The notes beneath the pieces are model-generated. The model did no database searches and had not been told where the DNA came from. It worked only from the letters and a program-made list of their open reading frames with translations. DNA of 64,000 nt from an uncultured bacterium (lineage in GTDB: Bacteria > Bacillota > Clostridia > Oscillospirales > Acutalibacteraceae): NCBI GenBank assembly GCA_905215055.1, contig CAJMOH010000004.1, positions 1-64,000 on the forward strand, written 5' to 3'. Positions 1-8,755 of the stretch are shown piece by piece (positions within the stretch are counted from its first letter, which is position 1; every line of letters begins with the position of its first letter). The position numbers and the translations under genes were made by a program.

Positions 1-80
1 TGGCTGCTTAAATTATAAAATTTCACTAAACCAAAATAAAAAAAAAAAAGCCGGAGCCCTTTTATATTCTAGGAGCCGAT

Positions 81-860
81 GTGGATCTTAGTGATACCCA
101 GAACATTGCTGCGGCTCAGAGAGATGTTCCTGCATCACTTCAAGCACTTGGTTTCAGATGCCATTTTATTCGTTCTTCTATTCGCTATTTTTTCGATGGG
201 GTAAAAATTACAAATTACTTTGAAAAACAATTAAAAGACTCTTGGTGGCATGGCGCACAACATTCCATCGGTATGCTTTCGCTCATGGCACCCTATGCAT
301 ATTTGAATAGAATTGATACCTGTATCATCGCTGCGTCCTTTACCGCAGCCTATGAGGGAAAGATTAATTGTGTCAGCTTTCCGTTTATCGATGATGCGCT
401 CTGCTTTGGTAGCACTGGTTGTTATCATGACGGCTATGATATGACAAGGCAAGACAAAATCAATTTAATTACTTCTTTTTGCGCCAAACACAATGTGAAA
501 TTGAATCTTCGTGTCTGTTTTTCTCCTATAAATGGACAAAATTGCAACCATTGTGAAAAATGCATGCGTACTATTATGGCAATCAGGGCAACGGGATATG
601 ATCCGAATAACTACGGTTTTTCAGTTAAATCCTCGAATTATGCTGAAATCCACGAATATCTCTCTAATAATTTGCTCTATCATACAGCGCACTGGGAAGC
701 GATTCGTGCTGAATTCCGAAAACACAAAAAAAAATGGGAAAAAGACCCGGATGTTAGCTGGATATTGAATATTAAATTTAATTCTTTTAAGATTTATGCG
801 TGTTTAGGGGTTAAAAAGATACGGCGAATCTTGAAAAAAATATTGAGAATAGGGCGGTAA
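81..860 (+). CDS. PP-loop (ExsB/N-type ATP pyrophosphatase-like) protein, C-terminal part
   Basis: C-terminal portion of a PP-loop ATPase-like protein of the type found in surface-glycan loci. A Cys cluster (NCNHCEKCMRT, about residues 154-164) is typical of the zinc-binding end of these proteins. The nominal GTG start lies inside the fold: the same frame reads back through FYILGAD to a stop at 27-29, and upstream coding sense continues in another frame (GCLNYKISLNQN) across a run of twelve A at 38-49. The real gene therefore begins before the window and appears frameshifted at the A-run, by phase variation, mutation or assembly error. The stop codon overlaps the next start by one base, so it is in the same operon. 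The exact substrate is unknown. Confidence 0.6.
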   Translation: MDLSDTQNIAAAQRDVPASLQALGFRCHFIRSSIRYFFDGVKITNYFEKQLKDSWWHGAQHSIGMLSLMAPYAYLNRIDTCIIAASFTAAYEGKINCVSFPFIDDALCFGSTGCYHDGYDMTRQDKINLITSFCAKHNVKLNLRVCFSPINGQNCNHCEKCMRTIMAIRATGYDPNNYGFSVKSSNYAEIHEYLSNNLLYHTAHWEAIRAEFRKHKKKWEKDPDVSWILNIKFNSFKIYACLGVKKIRRILKKILRIGR

Positions 861-1960
861 TGAAGTTGAAAATCGGGATCTTGACGTTTCATTATGCGAT
901 TAATTATGGTGCAGTACTTCAAACATATGCACTGAAAACAACGCTTTGCAAACTTGGACATGAGGTGCATGTGATTCACTATGTCAATTCCAAAATGTTC
1001 GCAGAAGCTTCGCCGTTTTTTGTCCCCCATGGTGTGGGCGTAGTCGCTCGCGTGATTCATGCGGTAAGATTGCCAATGCATATCAAAACAAGCATAAAAT
1101 TCAAAAAGTATGTTGTGGAAAACCTGGATCTTTCGGGGGATATCATCAGCACATCGGAAGATCTCCGAAAACTGTCTAAATATTACGATAAAATCATCAC
1201 CGGAAGTGATCAGGTCTTTAATTATATTGGTACGGGTGAGGATTTCAATTTCTATCTCGAATTTATCGATGACAACCGTAAAAAGATTGCCTATGCACCA
1301 AGCTTTGGGCTCTCATTAATCGATGAAACTCATAAAATGCGTGTTAAAAAATGTCTTGACGAGATACAATTTTTGACCGTGAGGGAACAAGTGGGTCAGG
1401 ATATTATAAGGTCGTTGACAGGCAGAAAAGTTCCTACGGTTTGTGATCCAACCTTTTTGCTTGAAACAAGTGAATGGAAAGCCGCTAAAAAAAATTTTGC
1501 TGTAAAGAAACCATACGTGCTAGTATATTCAATCGGAAGTATATGGCTTGAAAACGCTGCATGGAAACTGGCAAATGAGATTGGTGCTGAGGTTATTAAT
1601 GTTAACAGAGCCTTACCTTCTGGTGTTAAAGGTAAAGCCAAGACAGCGTATGCACCAGATCCAGCTGAATTTTTGAGCCTTATCGATAATGCTATGTGCG
1701 TTGTGACCAATTCTTTCCATGGTACAGCACTTTCGGTATTGTTGCAGAAGGATGTCTATGTGGCATTAAATAATTATTCTAATTCTGCTGCCACCAACAA
1801 TCGTTTTTCAACCTTGCTCGGCAATCTTGGTCTGAGCGATCGTATTTTTAACCCCGATATGCCGCCCAGATATTCACCAATTGATTTTGCGGTGGTAAAC
1901 AAAACTATTATGGTTTGGAGAGAAGAAAGCCTTACTATCTTGAAGCAGGCACTTTGTTGA
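860..1960 (+). CDS. Polysaccharide pyruvyl transferase family protein
   Basis: 366 aa, the usual family length (PF04230 type). The N-terminus ILTFHYAINYGAVLQTYAL is the classic family opening. KIITGSDQVFN (about residues 111-121), a PTVCDPTFLL segment in the middle and VTNSFHGTALSVLL near residue 280 are the conserved blocks of the GT-B-like fold. The family transfers pyruvate to sugars of surface glycans. The gene starts at the stop of the upstream ATPase-like gene and precedes an F420-hydrogenase-beta-like gene, a combination common in clostridial exopolysaccharide clusters. The block is visibly AT-richer than DNA after 4417, suggesting it was acquired. The family is secure; the acceptor sugar is unknown. 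Confidence 0.88.
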   Translation: MKLKIGILTFHYAINYGAVLQTYALKTTLCKLGHEVHVIHYVNSKMFAEASPFFVPHGVGVVARVIHAVRLPMHIKTSIKFKKYVVENLDLSGDIISTSEDLRKLSKYYDKIITGSDQVFNYIGTGEDFNFYLEFIDDNRKKIAYAPSFGLSLIDETHKMRVKKCLDEIQFLTVREQVGQDIIRSLTGRKVPTVCDPTFLLETSEWKAAKKNFAVKKPYVLVYSIGSIWLENAAWKLANEIGAEVINVNRALPSGVKGKAKTAYAPDPAEFLSLIDNAMCVVTNSFHGTALSVLLQKDVYVALNNYSNSAATNNRFSTLLGNLGLSDRIFNPDMPPRYSPIDFAVVNKTIMVWREESLTILKQALC

Positions 1961-2002
1961 AGAAAATATGCCTTAGTTCCGAGAGAAAGAATAGGAGGTT
2001 AT

Positions 2003-3166
2003 ATGACAAAAAACATCCAACTTGATAAAATCACATGCACAGCGTGCTATGCGTGTGTGGCTTCTTGCTCGCAACAATGTATCCATATGCAAGAAGATAA
2101 GCTTGGCTTTTTACGTCCTGTAATTGATAATGCTGCGTGCATCTCTTGCGGCAAGTGTATATCGGTATGTGAGCATGTAAAACAGCTTCCTGAAATCGAT
2201 GAAGAAAAGCAACAAATTTATGCAGCAAAGCATCGTTCATCTGATGTAAAGAATGCCAGCTCAAGTGGAGGTGTCTTTACTGCACTGTCTGATGCTGTTT
2301 TGGAGATGGGGGGGGTAATATGTGGTTCAGTTTATTCTGAGCATATGAAGCCAATCCACACATTTGCCGAAAACAAAGTCGAACGTGATGCCATGCGTGG
2401 TTCCAAGTATACCTATAGTCTTTGCAATGATCTTACATATCGTAGGGTCAAGTCGTTTTTGAACAATGGGAGAAAGGTATTGTTTACTGGAACACCCTGT
2501 CAGGTCTCGGCACTGAAATGCTATGTAGGTGAACACGAAAATTTGTTCACGGTGGATATTCTTTGTCATGGAATCGTAGCACCAGTTTTGTACCGTGATT
2601 TTGTCAGAAACGCTGAGAAAAAGGGCAAGGTGGTTTTTATCGATTTTCGGAGGGGGAATATCAATTGGCATGATCCGGTGACATGCATTACCTATAGAAA
2701 CGGAAAAATAGTGATAGATAATAGCTATTTTAAGATGTTCACACAGAATTATCTTCTTCGCGAAAGTTGTTATAAATGCAATTTTGCCAGTTTTAATCGT
2801 ATTTCAGAAATCACTATTGGTGATTTTTGGGGAATCGAAAACTGTCATTCTGAATTTGATGAAGCCGATGGTGTTTCGGTAATGATTGTTAACAATGAGA
2901 AAGGGAGAACTTTGTTGGCACAATGCCATGCGAATTTGGAACTGTTACGATGTACGAGAAGTGATTGCAGTCACGAGCAACTTAATGGATTGCCTGCTCG
3001 TACGCAGCACCAGGAATTTAAGAAGTATTATCTTTCTCACGGGTATAATGCTGCCTATAAGAAATTTGTCCGGGAATCTTGGAGTATCCGCATCCGTGAG
3101 AGGTTATATCGTAATAAATTGATTTTAAATGCGAGAAATCAATTTGCTAAACTTTTGGGAAAATAA
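2003..3166 (+). CDS. Coenzyme F420 hydrogenase/dehydrogenase beta-subunit family Fe-S protein
   Basis: 387 aa. Two N-terminal 4Fe-4S motifs are visible: CTACYACVASC (about residues 12-22) and CISCGKCISVC (about 46-56). The FrhB N- and C-terminal domains follow, with SSSGGVFTAL, FTGTPCQVSALK and DILCHG blocks and a TIGDFWGI motif. Relatives in archaea handle F420, but copies embedded in bacterial polysaccharide loci are generally uncharacterised and probably do another flavin or Fe-S redox step on a sugar or lipid-linked intermediate. The ribosome site is AGGAGG just upstream. It lies between the pyruvyltransferase and a glycosyltransferase and shares their AT-rich composition. Confidence 0.85.
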   Translation: MTKNIQLDKITCTACYACVASCSQQCIHMQEDKLGFLRPVIDNAACISCGKCISVCEHVKQLPEIDEEKQQIYAAKHRSSDVKNASSSGGVFTALSDAVLEMGGVICGSVYSEHMKPIHTFAENKVERDAMRGSKYTYSLCNDLTYRRVKSFLNNGRKVLFTGTPCQVSALKCYVGEHENLFTVDILCHGIVAPVLYRDFVRNAEKKGKVVFIDFRRGNINWHDPVTCITYRNGKIVIDNSYFKMFTQNYLLRESCYKCNFASFNRISEITIGDFWGIENCHSEFDEADGVSVMIVNNEKGRTLLAQCHANLELLRCTRSDCSHEQLNGLPARTQHQEFKKYYLSHGYNAAYKKFVRESWSIRIRERLYRNKLILNARNQFAKLLGK

Positions 3167-3185
3167 CTGCGAAGGTGAAAGACCA

Positions 3186-4394
3186 ATGAAGGTATTGTTT
3201 ATTTCCACCACTTGTGCTAGATCTGATTACGAGGAAATTTGCAAAAGGCGAAAAATACCGATGCTGGACTCATCTCAAAAGTTTTTTGAGATGTTTTTGG
3301 GAGGCTTGGCTCAAATGGAAGATATTTTGGTGGAATGTATCACTGTACCACCAATTTCTAGAGGCACTTATCCCGGAAATTATATTAGGGCGCATGTCAC
3401 AAGAGTTGGAAATTTGACGTACCACTATACACCAATATGGAATTTCCCTGTTCTGAAATCTTTGTTTGCTACACGCTCAGTGAAAAAAATCATGAGGCGT
3501 TTGATTAAAGAAGCAAAAGATGATTCGATCAAGATTATATGCGATCCGTTGCTGCTTGAGGGTCTTAAACCGTCCGTTACACTCGGCAAAAAATATGGGA
3601 TCTTAACAGTTGGTTTTCTAACCGATATGCCTATATTTGCCGATGAATGCGATGGTCACAGGGGGATTAAAGCGATTATGTATCGAACATATAACCGATC
3701 TATTGAGCGGTATATGGGAAAACTTGATCGATACATTGTTTTAACCAAGGCAATGCAGTGCGTTGCTGATGGAAAACCGTGGATGTTGTTGGATTGTATT
3801 GTAGACGAAACGATGTTGAGTGGACTTGAGCCGCTCATACATGATGATTGTCTACCTCATATCGTTTATGCCGGCAAATTGCACCGTGAATTTGGTCTTG
3901 ATCTTTTGGGTGAGGCAATGACATTGGTAAAGTGTAAATGCATATTTGATCTATACGGTGATGGAAATTACATCCAGGAGCTAAAGAAACTTGCCACACT
4001 GCAGAAAAATATTCGGCTTCACGGTGTTGTGCCATTGAAGGAGGTGCTTCGTGCTGAACTTTCTTCAACGGTATTGGTGAACCCCCGAACATCAAAGGGG
4101 GAATTCACTAAGTATTCTTTTCCGTCAAAAACCGCCGAATATATGTTGGCGGGAAAACCGGTGGTTATGTTTAAGCTGCCGGGCATTTCAAATGAGTATG
4201 CATCGTATGTTCACTTTGCAAAAGAAGAAACTGCTTTGGCACTTGCAGATGAGATTGACAAAATTCTTGCGATGACTGAGTGTGAGCGAAAAGCCATCGG
4301 CGATCGAGCCAAGGAATATGTGATTCGAAAAAAGAACAATATCAGTCGAGCTGAGAGTGTAATTAGGTTTATCACCGCAAAAGTCAAGCTTTGA
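3186..4394 (+). CDS. Glycosyltransferase family 4-like protein
   Basis: 402 aa from ATG 3186, preceded by GAAGGTGAAAG. The longer frame from 3129 overlaps the upstream gene and lacks homology-like sequence, so it was not used. The protein opens MKVLFISTTCARSD. The C-terminal GT-B half has IVYAGKLHREFGLDLL (about residue 223), LYGDGNY, RLHGVVPLKEVL, VNPRTSKGEFTKYSFPSKT and EYMLAGKPVV, the donor-binding signature of GT4 retaining glycosyltransferases. It presumably adds one sugar of the repeat unit on the cytoplasmic face of the membrane. It is the last gene of the AT-rich block; the next gene, 22 bp on, is GC-rich. Confidence 0.85.
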   Translation: MKVLFISTTCARSDYEEICKRRKIPMLDSSQKFFEMFLGGLAQMEDILVECITVPPISRGTYPGNYIRAHVTRVGNLTYHYTPIWNFPVLKSLFATRSVKKIMRRLIKEAKDDSIKIICDPLLLEGLKPSVTLGKKYGILTVGFLTDMPIFADECDGHRGIKAIMYRTYNRSIERYMGKLDRYIVLTKAMQCVADGKPWMLLDCIVDETMLSGLEPLIHDDCLPHIVYAGKLHREFGLDLLGEAMTLVKCKCIFDLYGDGNYIQELKKLATLQKNIRLHGVVPLKEVLRAELSSTVLVNPRTSKGEFTKYSFPSKTAEYMLAGKPVVMFKLPGISNEYASYVHFAKEETALALADEIDKILAMTECERKAIGDRAKEYVIRKKNNISRAESVIRFITAKVKL

Positions 4395-4416
4395 ATCACG
4401 GAGAGGAAATATAAAT

Positions 4417-5469
4417 ATGACTATTTTTACAAATAAAACATTGATGATCACCGGCGGTACCGGCTCCTTCGGCCACACCGTCCTAAAACACTTTCTGGAA
4501 ACCGACATCGGCGAGATTCGCATCTTCTCCCGCGATGAGAAGAAACAGGACGATATGCGCCACGAGCTCCAGGCCCGGCACCCGGAGGCGGCCAAGAAGG
4601 TCAAGTTTTACATAGGCGATGTGCGCAACCCCCAGTCGGTGCGGGACGCCATGCCCGGCGTGGACTACATCTTCCACGCCGCTGCCTTGAAGCAGGTGCC
4701 TTCCTGCGAATTCTTCCCCATGGAGGCCGTGCGCACCAACGTCATGGGCACGGACAACGTGCTCCACGCTGCCATTGACGCCGGCGTCAAGCGGGTGGTG
4801 TGCCTGTCCACGGACAAGGCCGCCTACCCCATCAACGCCATGGGAGTGTCCAAGGCCATGATGGAGCGGGTCATCTATGCCAACGCCCGGGTTGCCGCGG
4901 AGCGGGGCGGCACCGTCATCTGCTGTACCCGGTACGGCAACGTCATGTGCAGCCGTGGCTCGGTGATTCCTCTGTTCGTCGACCAAATCAAGGCTGGCCA
5001 GCCCATCACCATCACCGACCCCAACATGACCCGGTTCCTCATGAACCTGGACGAGGCTGTGGACCTGGTGCGGTTCGCCTTCGAGCATGCCAACCCCGGC
5101 GACCTGTTCATCCAGAAGGCGGACGCCTCCACCATTGGTGACCTGGCCAAGGCGGTGCAGCAGCTCTTTGGGGACACCGGCACCCAAATCATCGGTACCC
5201 GCCACGGGGAGAAGCTCTACGAAACCCTCATGACCCGGGAAGAGCGCCTGCGCAGCGAGGATATGGGCAACTACTTCCGGGTGGCCGCAGACAACCGGGA
5301 CTTGAACTATGACAAATACGTGGTGCAGGGACAAGTCCAAACCATGGCGGACGAGTCCTACACCAGCCACAACACCACCCGCCTGGATGTGGAGGGCACG
5401 GTGAAGAAGCTCCTTACCACAGACTATGTGAAGGAGCAGCTGGCTGTTCTGGCCAGTGAAAAGGCATGA
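4417..5469 (+). CDS. capE: UDP-GlcNAc 4,6-dehydratase/5-epimerase (CapE/FnlA-type)
   Basis: 350 aa extended SDR. It has a Rossmann motif TGGTGSFGH (residues 12-20), a FHAAALKQVPSCEFFP block, and the altered catalytic motif of inverting dehydratases (STDKAAYPINAMGVSK), in which Met replaces the usual Tyr of YxxxK. These features mark the CapE/WbjB/FnlA group, which converts UDP-GlcNAc into the 4-keto-6-deoxy L-talo/L-lyxo intermediates for UDP-L-FucNAc. It overlaps the next gene by 4 bp (ATGA) and lies in the same operon as capF and capG. Its GC-rich codon use contrasts with the preceding gene. Confidence 0.9.
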   Translation: MTIFTNKTLMITGGTGSFGHTVLKHFLETDIGEIRIFSRDEKKQDDMRHELQARHPEAAKKVKFYIGDVRNPQSVRDAMPGVDYIFHAAALKQVPSCEFFPMEAVRTNVMGTDNVLHAAIDAGVKRVVCLSTDKAAYPINAMGVSKAMMERVIYANARVAAERGGTVICCTRYGNVMCSRGSVIPLFVDQIKAGQPITITDPNMTRFLMNLDEAVDLVRFAFEHANPGDLFIQKADASTIGDLAKAVQQLFGDTGTQIIGTRHGEKLYETLMTREERLRSEDMGNYFRVAADNRDLNYDKYVVQGQVQTMADESYTSHNTTRLDVEGTVKKLLTTDYVKEQLAVLASEKA

Positions 5470-6053
5470 AGGACAAGCTCTTGCTGGTAGGCGCCGGCGG
5501 CCTGGGGCGTGTCACCCTGGAGCACGCAAGCCTTACCTTTGACTGTGCCTTTGTGGACGATGGCTACTCGATAGGGACGGAGATCTGCGGTGCTTCCGTG
5601 GTAGGGGCCATCGCTGATCTGCCCCGACTTCGTGAGGAATATACCAATTTGTTGGTGACCATCGGAGACAACCACCTGCGGGAGCAGATCTACCGGCAGG
5701 CAGAGGGATTTGGCTTTGCGTTTCCCAATGTGGTAGCCCGCTCCGCCTATGTGAGCCCTTTCGCCCGGCTGGGCTGGGGCTGCATCCTGCTGAACAACGC
5801 GGTGGTGCAGAATGGCGCGCAGATCGGCAACGGCGTGGTGCTCACCACAGGAGTGGAAGCCCATCACGACTGCACCATCTTCGACTTTGCCTTGGTCTAC
5901 ACCAATTCCGTGGTGCGAACCGGGGCGAAAGTAGGGGAGAGGGCCAAAATCGGCAGTACCGTTACCGTGGGCAACTTCGTGCAAGTCCCAGAGGACGCAG
6001 TCATCCCGGACGGCGCAGCCATCCAGCTTTCCAGTGAGGAGGTCAACCTATGA
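5466..6053 (+). CDS. NeuD/PglD-family sugar O/N-acyltransferase (left-handed beta-helix)
   Basis: 195 aa. The N-terminus LLLVGAGGLGR is the small Rossmann-like nucleotide-sugar-binding domain of the PglD/NeuD family. The rest (about residues 90-190) shows hexapeptide repeats of a left-handed beta helix (GWGCILLNNAVVQNGAQIGNG and on), with an HH dyad (VEAHHDCTI) at the position of the catalytic histidine. It probably transfers acetyl from acetyl-CoA to an amino- or hydroxyl group of a UDP-sugar. It overlaps capE and capF by 4 bp each, so it is translationally coupled inside the UDP-L-FucNAc operon. Its acceptor is unknown. Confidence 0.82.
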   Translation: MKDKLLLVGAGGLGRVTLEHASLTFDCAFVDDGYSIGTEICGASVVGAIADLPRLREEYTNLLVTIGDNHLREQIYRQAEGFGFAFPNVVARSAYVSPFARLGWGCILLNNAVVQNGAQIGNGVVLTTGVEAHHDCTIFDFALVYTNSVVRTGAKVGERAKIGSTVTVGNFVQVPEDAVIPDGAAIQLSSEEVNL

Positions 6054-7249
6054 ACATCCTAGTCACCGGCGCCAAGGGCTTTGTGGGAAAGAACCTGGTT
6101 GCCAACCTGCGGAACATCGCAGAGGGCAAGAACCGCACCCGGCCCGGCCTGCACATTGAGGAAATCTTCGAATATGACCTGGATACAGACCCCGCCCTGC
6201 TGGGGGACTATTGCGCCCGAGCCGATTTCGTGTACCATCTGGCTGGGGTCAACCGCCCCCAGAACAACGAGGAGTTCATGGCCGGGAACTACGGCTTTTC
6301 TTCCACCCTCCTGGAAACCTTGAAGCAAACAGGGAATAGGTGCCCCGTGGTGCTCTCCAGCTCCATCCAAGCTACGCTCATCGGCCGGTACGGCAAGTCC
6401 GATTACGGCCGGTCCAAGCTGGCGGGGGAGGAGCTGTTTTTCGCTTACGGGGAGGAGACCGGCGCCCCCGTGCTGGTGTACCGGTTCCCCAACCTGTTCG
6501 GCAAGTGGTGCCGCCCCAACTACAACAGCGTGGTGGCCACCTTCTGCCACAACCTCGCCCACGACCTGCCCATCCAGGTCAACGACCCCAGCACCCAGTT
6601 GGAGCTGCTCTACATCGATGACTTGATGGAAGAGCTTCTGGACGCCCTGGAGGGCCATCCCCATCGCTGTGACTACGACGGATTGAAGCCTGTTCCAAGC
6701 AAAGTGGGAAAATATTGCTACGTTCCCACCACCCACCAGGTGACCCTGGGAGAAATCGTGGAGCTGCTGAAATCTTTCCAAGCCCAGCCCCAGACGCTGG
6801 TGCTGCCGGAGATTCCCCCGGACAGCTTCGCCAAAAAGCTCTATTCCACCTACCTGTCCTACCTGCCCAGGGAGAAAGGGGCCTTCCCTTTGAAGATGAA
6901 CATAGACGAACGGGGCAGCTTCACCGAGCTTCTGAAAACCGCTAACTGCGGACAAGTTTCTGTGAACATCTCCAAACCGGGCATCACAAAGGGCCAGCAT
7001 TGGCACAACTCCAAGTGGGAGTTCTTTATGGTGGTCAGTGGCCACGGCCTGATCCAGGAGCGGAAAATCGGTTCCGAGGAAATCCTGGAATTTGAGGTGG
7101 ACGGCGGCCACATCCAAGCGGTACAGATGCTGCCGGGCTACACCCACAACATCATCAACTTGAGCGAAACGGAAAACCTGGTGACCGTCATGTGGGCTAA
7201 CGAGCAGTTCGACCCCAGCCACCCGGACACCTTTGGCGAGAACGTTTAA
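6050..7249 (+). CDS. capF: Bifunctional UDP-4-keto-sugar reductase/epimerase (CapF/FnlB-type) with C-terminal cupin
   Basis: 399 aa. The N-terminal SDR domain (residues 1 to about 245) has TGAKGFVGKN and a Ser/YxxxK triad in SSIQATLIGRYGKSDYGRSK. The C-terminal cupin (about 280-399) has metal-ligand-like GQHWHNSKWEFFMVV and GYTHNI. This SDR-cupin fusion is diagnostic of CapF, which epimerises C3 through the cupin and reduces C4 with NADPH in UDP-L-FucNAc synthesis. It is coupled by ATGA overlap to the acyltransferase. An intergenic gap of about 300 bp separates it from capG. Confidence 0.9.
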   Translation: MNILVTGAKGFVGKNLVANLRNIAEGKNRTRPGLHIEEIFEYDLDTDPALLGDYCARADFVYHLAGVNRPQNNEEFMAGNYGFSSTLLETLKQTGNRCPVVLSSSIQATLIGRYGKSDYGRSKLAGEELFFAYGEETGAPVLVYRFPNLFGKWCRPNYNSVVATFCHNLAHDLPIQVNDPSTQLELLYIDDLMEELLDALEGHPHRCDYDGLKPVPSKVGKYCYVPTTHQVTLGEIVELLKSFQAQPQTLVLPEIPPDSFAKKLYSTYLSYLPREKGAFPLKMNIDERGSFTELLKTANCGQVSVNISKPGITKGQHWHNSKWEFFMVVSGHGLIQERKIGSEEILEFEVDGGHIQAVQMLPGYTHNIINLSETENLVTVMWANEQFDPSHPDTFGENV

Positions 7250-7553
7250 CGGGTTCTTTATTGGCGTACTATTCCTTATTATGCGTTGTTTATCGATTGA
7301 ATGGTCGAAGCCCATTGCGGCGAATGTCGCTCTAAAATGTCAATTTGGCTGGAAGGAGATCTTCATGATGGTAATCATCTCTAATGTGGCGGTCCAGGCG
7401 GGATTAACTACCGGTGTTTGTGGAGTCTGTAGCCGTTGTGGGGCAAAGCATTGCAAAACAGGAAAAGTGCGTCGTTCAAATAAAGGAAACTGCACCGAGA
7501 GGTCGTCCCTCTGGGCTCCACCACGTCAAATCTTTCCGAAAGGAAATTGTGAT
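7250..7553 (+). other. Gap between capF and capG with a weak in-frame leader ORF
   Basis: 304 bp between capF and capG. The frame of the epimerase is open through it, so a longer protein starting at 7233 is formally possible. Residues about 60-80 of that extension are cysteine-rich (VCGVCSRCGAKHC), and an ATG at 7366 has an upstream GGAAGGAG. No known domain is recognised. Family comparison favours the ATG at 7554 for the epimerase. This may be a remnant of a lost gene or a small peptide gene. Confidence 0.35.
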
Positions 7554-8720
7554 ATGAAATGTACATCATTCCAGAACAACGGCAAACTGAAACTTCTCAT
7601 CATCGTGGGCACCCGGCCGGAGATCATCCGCCTGTCCGCAGTGATTACCAAGTGCCGGCAGTATTTCGACACCCTCCTGGCCCACACCGGTCAGAACTAC
7701 GACTACAACCTCAACGGCGTGTTCTTCAAGGACCTGGGCCTGGCCGACCCCGACGTCTACCTGGATGCGGTGGGGGAGACCCTGGGCCAGACCATGGGGA
7801 ACATCATCGCCAAAAGCTACGATTTGATGATGGACTTGAAGCCCGACGCCGTGCTGGTGCTGGGGGACACCAACTCCTGCCTCAGCGTCATCGGCGCAAA
7901 GCGTCTGCACATCCCCATCTTCCACATGGAGGCAGGCAACCGCTGCAAGGACGAGTGCCTGCCGGAGGAGACCAACCGCCGCATCGTGGACATCATCTCT
8001 GATGTGAACTTAGCTTACAGCGAGCACGCCCGGAAGTACCTCCATGAGTGCGGACTGCCCAAGGAGCGGGTGTATGTCACCGGCAGCCCCATGGCGGAGG
8101 TGCTCCACAAGAATCTGGAGAAAATCCAGGCCAGCGACATCCACGCCCGCCTGGGGTTGGAAAAAGGCAAGTACATTTTGCTTTCCGCCCACCGGGAGGA
8201 GAATATTGACACGGAAAAGAATTTCGTGAGCCTCTTCACGGCTATCAACAGGATGGCGGAAAAGTACGATATGCCCGTGCTGTACAGCTGCCATCCCCGC
8301 AGTAAAAAGCGGCTGGAACAAAGCGGTTTCCAGCTGGACCGCCGGGTGATTCAGCACGAGCCCCTGGGCTTCCACGATTACAACTGCCTGCAGATGAACG
8401 CTTTCGCCGTGGTCTCTGATTCCGGCACCCTGCCGGAGGAGAGCAGCTTCTTTACCAGTGTGGACCACCCCTTCCCGGCGATTTGCATCCGCACCTCCAC
8501 CGAGCGCCCGGAGGCATTGGATAAGGGCTGCTTCATCCTGGCTGGCATCGATGAGCGCAGCCTCCTCCAAGCCGTTGACACCGCCGTGGAGATGAACCGC
8601 AACGGCGACTACGGCATCCCCGTGCCAGATTACATCGAGGAAAACGTCTCCACCAAGGTGGTCAAAATCATCCAGAGCTACACCGGCGTGGTGGATAAGA
8701 TGGTGTGGAGGAAGTTTTAA
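7554..8720 (+). CDS. capG: Non-hydrolysing UDP-GlcNAc 2-epimerase (CapG/FnlC-type)
   Basis: 388 aa from ATG 7554, preceded by GAAAGGAAATT. It opens into IIVGTRPEIIRLSAVI, the WecB/CapG signature. LVLGDTNSCL, HMEAGNRCKDECLPEETNR, ITGSPM-like (VYVTGSPMAEVL), SAHREENID and VVSDSGTLPEES are the conserved catalytic and UDP-binding blocks. In the L-FucNAc pathway this enzyme inverts C2 of UDP-N-acetyl-6-deoxy-talosamine (pneumosamine) to give UDP-L-FucNAc. With capE and capF it completes the pathway. The track start at 7233 was rejected because it overlaps the end of capF and adds a non-homologous stretch. Confidence 0.9.
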   Translation: MKCTSFQNNGKLKLLIIVGTRPEIIRLSAVITKCRQYFDTLLAHTGQNYDYNLNGVFFKDLGLADPDVYLDAVGETLGQTMGNIIAKSYDLMMDLKPDAVLVLGDTNSCLSVIGAKRLHIPIFHMEAGNRCKDECLPEETNRRIVDIISDVNLAYSEHARKYLHECGLPKERVYVTGSPMAEVLHKNLEKIQASDIHARLGLEKGKYILLSAHREENIDTEKNFVSLFTAINRMAEKYDMPVLYSCHPRSKKRLEQSGFQLDRRVIQHEPLGFHDYNCLQMNAFAVVSDSGTLPEESSFFTSVDHPFPAICIRTSTERPEALDKGCFILAGIDERSLLQAVDTAVEMNRNGDYGIPVPDYIEENVSTKVVKIIQSYTGVVDKMVWRKF

Positions 8721-8755
8721 GAGGCTTTTCTCCCGGAAAGGTGGATAAACTAACG

